From Lactuca virosa (Eukaryota > Streptophyta > Magnoliopsida > Asterales > Asteraceae): a DNA stretch of 64,000 nucleotides. The translations under genes were made by a program, and so were the position numbers. The notes under the pieces were generated by a model. That model was not told the origin of the DNA, searched no databases, and was given only the letters and a program-made list of their open reading frames with translations. Numbering within the stretch: position 1 is the stretch's first letter; every line of letters begins with the position of its first letter. Location of the stretch: NCBI GenBank assembly GCA_928212115.1, contig CAKMRJ010005634.1:250426656-250490655 (forward strand). The letters are read 5' to 3'. Of the stretch, positions 22,409 through 31,087 are shown in pieces.

Positions 22409-23476
22409 TAACACCCCATTTTTACTATAGTCTTAGATTGTAATATTAAGTAATTATTATAAAATACAAAATATAAATATATTACTTTTGAGCCAAAATA
22501 ATCATCATAAACATATAGAAAACGTCAATACGATTTTCGTAGATATATAGAACATTTAAATCCGACTTCGTATGAAGAAGTTATGCTTCTTCGAAGTTTT
22601 GCGATTAAACCAACACGGCTTTGCGTATCGTAAAAAGTGAGTTTTATAGAAGTTGCTTATTAGCCTAAGAAATCTAAACGAAAGTCGTAGTAGTCATAAA
22701 AACTAGAGCGTCCATATAGAGAACGCCCAAATCTAACTTCGTATGAGGAAGTTATGAGTTTTCCAAGTTCCAGCGCAACAGTGTGCGACACAGAAACTGA
22801 AATTAAGATTGGTGGATTTTTAGGAAAAACAATCTAAATGAGAGTTGAAGGTCTCATCGATATGATTATGTCGATATAAAGGCAGTCGAGAACGAAATCC
22901 GTATGAAGAGTTATGAATTTTACACAGACATTTTCAGTGTAATCTTTATAGACAGTTAAATTCCAAATGGAGCAAGAATTAGCCAACAGTGTCTAAATGA
23001 AAGTTGTAATACTCAGAAATACCTACACGTGGATATAAATAACATAAAAAACGGAGCTCGTATGAGACAAATATGGGTTTTTGAAAATTCATTCGTACCT
23101 ACCCCCTTCTGCCACGTAGGACCAGTAGACAGCCACCACGTGTCACCTTATGAGAGAGAGAGAGAGAGGAGTGCATACCACGCTCGGGTGCGGTGCGCCC
23201 ATGATCGGTGGTTGGTGTGCCTACCAAAAATCACCCCTAGAAATTCTGCTTTCAGCTCATTCAGTCCTCACTCTATTCTCAAACTCTCTCTCAACTTTTT
23301 AGACTTGATTTTGAGGTATTTTCTTAGGATTGCTGAGTATTTTTAGCTTGGAGAAGCTCTGAGCATCTAGGCTTGATAAGGAAAATATTTTAGGTCGAAA
23401 TTCTGACAGTCCAATCTCCCGGCTTTCGCTAGAAACTCTTTGTAAGTTAAGGTAACTCACATTTCTTTCAAGTGTA
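22409..23476 (+). mobile_element. Truncated Ty3/gypsy LTR of the LTR C/D superfamily, plus orientation
   Basis: It starts GTAACACCCC (a decayed TGTAACACCCC). From about 22540 to 23060 it carries four diverged ~160-bp units (CTAAACGAAAGTCGTAG then AAATC.GACTTCGTATGA.GAAGTTATG), the opposite-strand reading of the repeats in LTRs C and D. That makes its orientation plus. A CACGTAGG/CACCACGTG segment and a short GA run (23153-23170) follow. The 3' end is lost near 23476, and no internal region follows. An open frame at 23029-23346 is not gene-like. Confidence 0.6.
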
Positions 23477-23683
23477 ATGGCGATGTACATTCTTACCGTG
23501 AGATTAATGTTGGAGAAAGGATGGAGGGGATGCCCGGTGAGAGGCGCCAGAGCTAGAAGAGGGAGAAGGGCTAATCACCGTATGGTGGGAGACGGGTTTC
23601 TCGTTGTAAGAAATAACATAGGGAAATGGTGGATCGGTGGCAATGCTGTTGAGAGATAGATAGATAGATAGATAGATAGATAT

Positions 23684-23734
<51 letters not shown>

Positions 23735-24714
23735 ATAAGTGAGTACAGGGGTGATTTTTTTTCTTTTTTTATTCAAAATAATAAGAAATTAAACAAAAGA
23801 ATTAAAAAATATTTATATTAGGGGCATATTGGTCATTTCAGGTTGGGTACGGACCAAAATCACACAAAAATGTCAACCATAGGGACCAAAACCACACAAG
23901 GTATTCGAAATTGGACCACCAATGCATCACCAAAATTTTTTAAACTAAAACCACATAATTTTGCCAACCACAATGACCATTTTTTCAATTTTGTCTTTTA
24001 AGTTTATTCTAATTATAAAACTTCTATTGTCGTTTTTAGTGTTTTTAGAAAATGAATTTTGAATATAACCGAACGTCATCTAATATTATCAAAGCCTCAC
24101 AACCTAGGAAGTTAATGGGAGTGTATCCAACCATAACCAAATATAAGGAGGCATTGTTATCAGTCCACACTAACATAATCCTGTTTTTGTACACAAAGAT
24201 ACATATGTTAGATGGCAAGCCAACTCTTAGATTTATGATATTAGAGCCATATATATTTCAACCTTTCATCACAAAAGGCCTTCAACTCTTTTGTGCAATG
24301 AAAAAAAATAGTCGAAGTCACTAGCTTTTTGTGAACATGTAATAAAATCTCTTGATTTTTGTTTAGTTGAACCGTAATTTATTCTAATGTATAAATTTGA
24401 CTACTTGTATAATCTCCGATTTGACATTAGAAATGATTTACTTCACCTCAAATTGGACACCTTTAACATTCACCCCTAAATGTCACCATTATCATATTAC
24501 TTGATTCGAGCCCCACAATTACTCAAAGGTCAAAGTTTCATACATAATAACCTGATCAATATACGAGGTTAAGTTTTGCAACGAATATGGGGATACTTTA
24601 CATGATCAAACTGCTAATCAATTAATTTCAAATGATTTAAATTAAAGGTTGTATGCAAATTTGGATTTTAGTATTTTTATAGATTTTCAAGTAATATGTT
24701 TAATATGATATTTT
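23477..24714. other. Mosaic spacer: TIR-element fragment, GATA repeat, unassigned AT-rich DNA
   Basis: 23480-23650 is GC-richer and unrecognised. 23830-23995 repeats the phrase GGACCAAAA.CACACAA three times, similar in wording to ends of Mutator-like miniature elements. The 24052-24324 open frame (90 codons) matches nothing I recognise and is likely chance. The element E1 target site lies at 24710-24714. Confidence 0.5.
23654..23735 (+). repeat. (GATA)n microsatellite grading into (GA)n
   Basis: About 17 GATA units with one TATA interruption near 23691, followed by GAGAGAGAGAGA. Confidence 0.95.
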
Positions 24715-25595
24715 TGTTGGATTATGTGTCTAAGCCAATAACTAAATTAGTATAATATTGAATTATTAGCAAAGTCCTTTTAGGTTGCCCTCAAACCTAG
24801 TAATTGAATACGACGACTTTCAGAGAGAGAGAGAGAGAGACTGGTTTATTAATTTATTATGTGATTAATAAATTAATTAGAAATAAAAATGAATTTATTA
24901 ATATGTTATGAAAATAATATATCAATTAGAAATCATATTATTTAATTAATAATTAATCAGAAATTAACTTAGAATTAATTTTGGGATTAATTGGATTAAT
25001 TAAAAGTGCATAGACTGTTTGGTTATTTATGGAATGTTGAAACAGGAAGACTCTAGAATCCCTATGGAATGAGGTGGACGGAAATTTGCTAGAGATCATC
25101 TAGAATTTTCGTCCAAGGGGCTTGGATGAGGAGATTAGGCAGCCTGATTATTATATTAATTAATCTAGGCCTTATCCCAAAAAACCCTAGCTTTGGCCCA
25201 AACTTTCCTTCAGCTATATAAAGGGTCCTATAGCATCATATTTCAGTCACTCATTCTTCTCTAGAGATACCCGAAATTTTGCTTACCTCTTCTTCTCTCA
25301 AAAGCTTTTTAGTTGCTAGTGTTGGGTGTGAACCATCAGAGGCACGACACTTGTGGTGCTAGCTTCCAAGTTATTGAAGAAAGGATTCTTGATTGTTTGC
25401 TACAACAATCAACAAGGTATGTAATCTTCCTTATAAATTTAGATTTCATTAGGGTTTTATAGTTTGATAGTTCATAGTATGTTGCCTTTATGTGAAAAGA
25501 CATAGATCCTCATTAGGTTGCATGTGCCCTAATCATTTAATTGTTAAATGTTTTTTCCGCTTAGAGCATTATTATGTAATATACATTTTCCATCA
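24715..25595 (+). mobile_element. E1 5' LTR
   Basis: Begins TGTTGGATTATGTGTCTAAG and ends TTTTCCATCA. TATA box GCTATATAAAGG at about 25213-25224. A short (GA)n at 24822-24839 is much longer in the 3' LTR. It preserves the empty site (ATTATTTAA, 24937-24945) of the Mutator-like element found in the 3' LTR. Confidence 0.93.
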
Positions 25596-25613
25596 GTATT
25601 ATCAGAGCCTATG
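25596..25613 (+). other. E1 primer-binding site (initiator-Met tRNA)
   Basis: GTATTATCAGAGCCTATG follows the LTR directly. It is a slightly mutated form of TGGTATCAGAGCC, complementary to the 3' end of plant initiator-Met tRNA. Confidence 0.85.
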
Positions 25614-26817
25614 GCTGTCTTTCATGTAATTGCATATTAGTGAATTGATCAAACATTTTTTTTTTGATTTTTGCATCTCACGACGTGAGCATTGATGCTC
25701 ACGACGTGAGATCTGAACAATTCAGATTTTTCGAGATTATCTGCCTAATCTGTTTTGCACGCTTTTATTTGGTAATTATATGCCTTAAATATCTTCCAAA
25801 TTCGAATTTGTTGTATATTTGATGATAAAATAAAAGCATGTAAATTAGGAGATAGATCTTTGACTTATTAATTATTTAATTGATTAATATAATTAATTTT
25901 TTAAGTGTGTAAATCATTAATTTAGATATTGATTATTTCTAATAATTAATTAATGTCAAATATTAATTGGTTCATTTAAATTAAATTAATTTTAATTTCG
26001 AAAATTTAACAAACTTAGTATTTTAGAAAAGTTTTTTAAAATACATCTTATATATAATATTAAAAGTTAATTACTATATGTATAAGAATAAGTTAGTCAA
26101 ATCGCTAGTACGCCTCATTCACGAAGTCATGCTATACGGGGAGTTTAAGAAAGCGGCCTATAAAATGACCACCATTGGGTATCTATTCTTACCCACCGCT
26201 CTCTTGTATGGTGGAGGGTCGTTAGTCGAACGGATTTGATTGGACATTAACTTCATTAAAAGTATAATGATATTAACTAACTAAACTATTTTATAAAATC
26301 TCACTCTTAGTTACTTTAGGAAAAATGTGAAAAATATGCTAGTCCATAAAATAGCACATTATGCTTTATAGTAGTTAGTGGGGCGTGTGTGGTTAACCGA
26401 CACACTAATTATAAAGAGTAATAATGGTCATCTCAAAAATTATCATTGATTAATGGAGCGCATGTGGTTAACTAGTACATTAAAATGAGATGATAAATGA
26501 CATCGAGAGTGTCAAGCGTATTTGTATGGTTATTCACATCTTGTTTGTGATCCTCGGTATCCCAGGCACAAATAGTACAACATAATCTGAGATAAAACAT
26601 GTCATCGATAGATTCAATGAATCTCAAAAGATCTAGGAATTTCACAATTCGAAATTGGTAAATTGTTTTATCTACCTTTATAAATTCGCAATAAGATTAC
26701 GGCATCCCTCTTCTTAGTTGTGAAATGTTATTTTGGATCCTATCCTTAATCGTTTATTATGGGTTAAAATATTAAGGATTATTGCTATCTAACTAAAACT
26801 ATTCTTTTTCTCTATAG
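25614..26817 (+). other. E1 untranslated leader
   Basis: About 1.2 kb of non-coding leader before gag. A 5' cassette holds two CTCACGACGTGAG palindromes (25677-25689 and 25698-25710), themselves arranged as one larger imperfect palindrome. A central module (about 26100-26290, CCTCATTCACGAAG...TATAAAATG...CCCACCGCT) is conserved in E2, E4 and E5. Two loop-sharing hairpins follow (26364-26496), and then a TTTGTG/CACAAA hairpin with loop ATCCTCGGTATCCC (26544-26572). Confidence 0.75.
26364..26496 (+). promoter_or_regulatory. E1 leader hairpin pair with GTTAAC loops (putative dimerisation/packaging signal)
   Basis: Hairpin 1: CTTTATA (26364-26370) pairs with TATAAAG (26410-26416) and TTAGTG (26375-26380) with CACTAA (26403-26408). 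Its loop contains GGTTAACC (26391-26398). Hairpin 2: TTATCAT (26440-26446) pairs with ATGATAA (26490-26496) and TTAATG (26450-26455) with CATTAA (26478-26483). Its loop contains GTGGTTAAC. Both loops share GAGCG..TGTGGTTAAC-type sequence. Function is inferred. Confidence 0.65.
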
Positions 26818-27236
26818 ATGTCTACTCCTGTTGATGCTTCTGCTCCATCGTCGTCTACCCACCACTCGGGTTTCTCCCTACTCTCCATCGTGTCCAAAGT
26901 GACCTTTGATGGCTCCAACTACAATGATTGGATGCGCAACATCAAAATGGCTCTTAGATTCAAGGGAAAAGAATATGTCCTTGAAGAGAAAAACTCGTTG
27001 AAGTCGATGAAGCCACTGCTACTCCTGAACAACTAGCCTCTTACAGAAAACACTACGATGATGCAACAAAATTTGCTTGCATCATGGTTGCCAAATGAGT
27101 CCTGAGTTGTAGAGGTTTTATGAGGACTATTGGCCATTTGAGATGAACAATGACCTTATGGAAAAGTACCACAAGAGAGCTCGTCAAGAGAAGTTTGAAG
27201 TGGTCAAGTAACTCATGGCTTGCAAGATGAAATAGG
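26818..27236 (+). pseudogene. E1 gag, N-terminal part
   Basis: The ATG at 26818 starts MSTPVDASAPSSS; FDGSNYNDWMRNIKMALRF then matches the copia gag domain (UBN2-type) of the sister copies at 48.9 and 55.2 kb. A frameshift near 26985 is followed by recognisable YYEDYWPFEMN-like and RARQEKFEVVK-like stretches. Gag forms the virus-like particle that packages the element RNA. The reading stops at 27236, where E2 is inserted, and resumes at 38261 in EGESV. Confidence 0.88.
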
Positions 27237-27992
27237 TGTTGGATTTGGTGTCTAAGCTCATAACTATATCTGGTATGTACTTGACCCGATTGTAGCATGG
27301 TCCTTTTGGGTTGTCTTCACCAGTGCAATTTGATAGGATGGATTTTGAGAATAAGGTTATTTATGGTTTATTAATATATTACAAGTATAATATATTAATA
27401 CGAAAAATTATTTAATTAGTATTGATCAAGAATTAATTTGGAATTAATTTTGTGGTCAAAAGAGACTAATTAAATATATGGGGATTGATTTTGTAAATCA
27501 ATAATTCTTGTAGTGTGGGCTAATAATCCATGATTGTGGGCTAAACCAATAAGTTAATCCATGGATATTCCATGGCGGTTAAACGCATGGAGAATAAGAA
27601 TGTGGAAAGTCATGGAGCATTAGGGTTTACAAAGTGTAACCCTAGCATCTGCAACACTATAAATAGAACCCTTTATGAGCCAAAATTGGTTGCACCTTCT
27701 CTTTGAGATAAGTAGATTATTCTCTTAAAGCATCCTTTTGCATATTGGTGTTTGTGAACCATTAGAGGCATCACACTTGAGGTGCTCAAGCTTTCAAAGG
27801 TCAAGAACTACAAGTCCTTCTAAAAGGTATGTCATCTATCTAGATGTATTATTCATTTGGCAATTTGTATGCTAGTTTGGACAATGCTTTGGAAAAATTG
27901 AAAATATGCATGTATAATAGAGAAAACATAGATCCAAAGCATTTAGGGTTGCATGTGCACCATAGGAGTGTTATAGTGTTCAAAACCCAACA
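27237..27992 (+). mobile_element. E2 5' LTR
   Basis: TATA box ACTATAAATAG near 27656-27666. Upstream of it are several CCATGG-containing words (27550-27600). Matches the 3' LTR at 37515 closely. Confidence 0.92.
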
Positions 27993-28087
27993 GTGGTATC
28001 AGAGCCTAGGATTCTTTTATATTATATTTTGATGCTTACTAGTTTTTCAAAGCTGAAAAAGTCGAAATTTTGGCCTCTGACCAGTGA

Positions 28088-28170
28088 ACTCGCCGAGTAC
28101 ATGAACAGATTCGACGAGTTCACTCAGTAACAGAGCAACTCGCCGAGTCCACTTCATGTACTCGACGAGT
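28088..28170 (+). repeat. ACTCGCCGAGT palindromes forming a 17-bp-arm inverted repeat in the E2 leader
   Basis: ACTCGCCGAGTACATGA (28088-28104) is the inverted partner of TCATGTACTCGACGAGT (28154-28170), with one base different at the centre of the palindrome. Two further CG-core copies sit inside the loop. Confidence 0.85.
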
Positions 28171-28673
28171 TGAAGGCTCTGTTTGTAGAATTTCGAGTTT
28201 CTTGGCCTGGTTTGGATTGGGAACACTACCACAAACTGTTTTGGATCATTGGAAATGTTTTTTATGATATGGTAGTGCTTGTACTCATCCAACCACAAGA
28301 TAATTGTCAAAGTTTTAAAATAAATGTTTTTTATATGATAAACAAAATTGCTTTCAAATTGTTGACTAGAAATTATCTTGATTATGAGTTTAGTTAGATC
28401 ATAGATTATGTGATAGTTTTAGTTGTTAGAAAAATGATTTAAATGAATTTTAATGACCTCCATAACTTGTTCTCAAGTTATGGAAAATGAAAGGTCTCAT
28501 ACATTAAAATCCAATTAAACTCATAAGTTATGAATGGGAAGAGTTTTGACAAGTTTCAAAACTTGCCCTCAAGTTTTGGAATTTGTAAAGTCACACTAAT
28601 GAGACTTTAATTCCAAACCCTAGAGTTTGAAAAGTTTAAATTCAACCCTTATACTTTATAATATTATAAGTTT

Positions 28674-28724
<51 letters not shown>

Positions 28725-29029
28725 ACAAAGTCGGTCTTACCGTTAGTAGGCCTCATTCACGAAGCCGGTCTATAAGGGGGGGGGGGGTATAAGGTTACTG
28801 CTTATAAAATGGTAGTTTAATGGGTGTCCACTCTCACCCACCGCTTCCTTGACTGGTGGATGGTCGTTAGTCGAACGGGTAGGATAGGACATTAATTCTC
28901 CCTCATTAAAAGTATAATGATAAAAAATAAAGTAACTAAACTTTTATTAAATTCCGAATCTTAGTTACTTTAGGAAAAATGTGAAATGGTGCTAATCCAT
29001 GAAATTACACTTTGCACCTTGTTAAGTCG

Positions 29030-29160
29030 TTAATGGAGCGTGTGTGGTTAACCGGCACACTAATCTGGGACTGACAATGTGTGGCAAAGGGTAACTTGAT
29101 GTTAATCATAGATCAATTGAGCGTGTGTAGTTAACCGGCACATTGATTAGGTGATTTGTA
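29030..29160 (+). promoter_or_regulatory. E2 leader hairpin pair with GTTAAC loops
   Basis: Hairpin 1: TTAATG (29030-29035) opposite CACTAA (29058-29063), one A-C mismatch; its loop has GGTTAACC (29046-29053). Hairpin 2: TCAAT (29113-29117) with ATTGA (29142-29146), and outer AATCA/TGATT; its loop has AGTTAACC. The TTTGTG/CACAAA hairpin follows at 29205-29233. Confidence 0.6.
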
Positions 29161-29517
29161 ACATTGGGTGTTCCAAGCTAATTTGCATGGTTATTCACTC
29201 ATTGTTTGTGATCCTCGGCATCCCATTCACAAACTTGAAGGGCATAATCGAGATTTAAACATGCCATTGAAAAAGTTCAATGAATCTCAAAGATCTAGGA
29301 ATTTCAAATCCAATTATAACTTAATAATCTATTTCGTTTTTCATGGTGGAAATTGGTAAATCGACATTTACATACCTTCAAATATTTTACAATTGGATTA
29401 CGGCATCCCATTTCGCAATTGTAGAATATTGTGTTGGGTCCTAACCTTAATATTTCATTTGGGTGTAATATTAAGGATTATCATCTAATCTAAACTTTGT
29501 TCTTCTTCTTTTATCAG

Positions 29518-29939
29518 ATGTCTATCCCAAATAATGCTTCCAACCCACTCCCTTCAGGCTCTTTCTCCCTCATGAACCTATGTGGGAGGGTCATTTTTGA
29601 TGGCTAGAACTTTAATGACTGGATTCGAAACATCAGAATGGCTATCCGCTATGAGGACAAAGAATATGTCCTAGATAAAGAGCTCAAAGAGATTGATGTC
29701 ACCACTGCTACTCCCGAACAAATCGCTGAACACACTACTCATGAGAGGGATGCGACAAAGGTGTCGTGTTTTATGATTGCAACCATGACTACTGAGCTGC
29801 AGAAGTCCTATGAGGACTACTATCCTTATGAAATGTATCATGATTTGATGGAAAGATACCATCAAAGTGCTCGATAGGAGAGGTATGAGATCATTGCCTC
29901 CATGATCACAACCAAAATGAAGGATGGTGAACCCATCAT
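29518..29939 (+). pseudogene. E2 gag, N-terminal part
   Basis: The ATG at 29518 (MSIPNNASN) sits right after a conserved TTTTATCAG leader end. FDG is followed by a TAG where sisters have Ser, then NFNDWIRNIRMA, then an open stretch with KEYVLDKELKEID and ATPEQIAEH, and a second stop near 29875. The text leaves gag at about 29939 in KDGEPI and continues as the 3' UTR of another copia copy (E3). The C-terminal gag and zinc knuckle are missing from E2. Confidence 0.85.
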
Positions 29940-30946
29940 AAATCGGAAATCAGGAAACAACAAATGGACAGAGAGAATGATGTTAATCCATGTATCAATC
30001 CATATGATATCTAGAATAGAGGAATATATGATCCCTTATCTAATGGACAAGTCATTGACGAGATCAGAGTTCAGTTACAACGTCAGAGTTCGACAGCAGC
30101 TTAAAGAGCTACGATTGCCAGTCAGTTTTTGAAGTCATACTCAATAATAGTTTTAGACTTATCCAAGTGTGAGACTATTGGATTAGTGTCTAAATCCATA
30201 ACTATAATTGGTATGTACTTGACCCGACTCGGCATGGTCCATTTGGGTTGCATGGCATCGAAACATTTGGATAGACCGTTTGTGAGAAGAGGACATTTGT
30301 GACATATTAATATATTATAAGTTCTAATATATTAATATGAAATAATGTTATTTAATTAGTATTGATCAAGAATTAATTTGGACTTAATTTAATGATCAAA
30401 AGAGACTAATTAAATATATAGGGATTGATTATGTAAATCATTCATTCTTATATATGTGGGCTTATGATCCATGATTCCTTATGTTGGGTTTAACCCATGT
30501 GGTGACCCATGGATACTCCATGGAGGTTAAAACCCATGGAGCATTAGGAATGGGTAAAGTCATGGGTTACATGGTGTAACCCTAATGTGCACACTATATA
30601 AGGACCCCTTTAGCTCAAGAAATTGGCACTAGTGAAACATATATGAGGGCTAGCCGATTTGAGCATGAGTGTCTTCTTTTCATGGTTATTCCAAGTGTTG
30701 ATGATGTTGTGTGAACCATTTGAGGTGTCACACTTGGGGAACTAGGCTCTCGAGCTTCATGGAGTCAAGCTACATCAACAAGGTATGTATTCTATCTATT
30801 TTATTACCCAAGTATCAAAGATTGTATGCTAGTTAGGGTAATACCTTGGAATATTGATATTTTCATGTATAATAGAGAAAACATAGATCCAAGGTATTTA
30901 GGGTTGCATGTACACTTAGGAGTGTTAGAATGCTCAAAACCCAACA
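29940..30946 (+). mobile_element. Copia fragment E3: 3' UTR plus 3' LTR inside E2 gag
   Basis: 29940-30175 matches the 3' UTR end of E2 (37270-37514: AATCGGAAATC.GG.AAACAA..., ACTTATCCAAGTG.GAGAC). It is followed by an LTR at 30176-30946 (771 bp) whose first dinucleotide is mutated TG to TA and which ends AAACCCAACA. It differs from the E2 LTRs near its start (30226-30300), so it is a separate copy. E2 coding resumes at 30947. No TSD can be shown. The word AAGGATGG occurs on both sides (29919 and 30949), consistent with microhomology-mediated joining. Confidence 0.75.
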
Positions 30947-31087
30947 AAAGGATGGGAAGATCAAACCCTCCTTTGCAGGTATTTACACTATTCAATCTAA
31001 TAACTCATCACATGCTAATTCTTGGGTCCTTGATACTGGTTGTGGTATTCACATTTGTTCTGATTTGCAGGGACTAAAAAGAAGTAG

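Larger units (their letters stand above)
27993..29517 (+). other. E2 primer-binding site and leader
   Basis: GTGGTATCAGAGCCTAGG at 27993-28010 is the initiator-Met tRNA site. The post-PBS cassette holds ACTCGCCGAGT (28088-28098 and 28138-28148) and ACTCGACGAGT (28160-28170). A (TA)n run lies at 28679-28722 and a 12-base G run at 28776-28787, where sister elements have about six. The conserved module at about 28733-28900 and the hairpins follow. Confidence 0.8.

Noticed and set aside
23029..23346. 105-codon open frame as a host gene
   Set aside because: It lies within a gypsy LTR of the C/D superfamily, contains a GA run and shows no domain.
24052..24324. 90-codon frame as a transposase fragment
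   Set aside because: It was considered because it lies near a TIR-like fragment, but no transposase motif could be identified.
27993..28010. tRNA gene fragment (TGGTATCAGAGCC)
   Set aside because: It matches only the 3' end complement of initiator-Met tRNA next to an LTR, so it is a primer-binding site.
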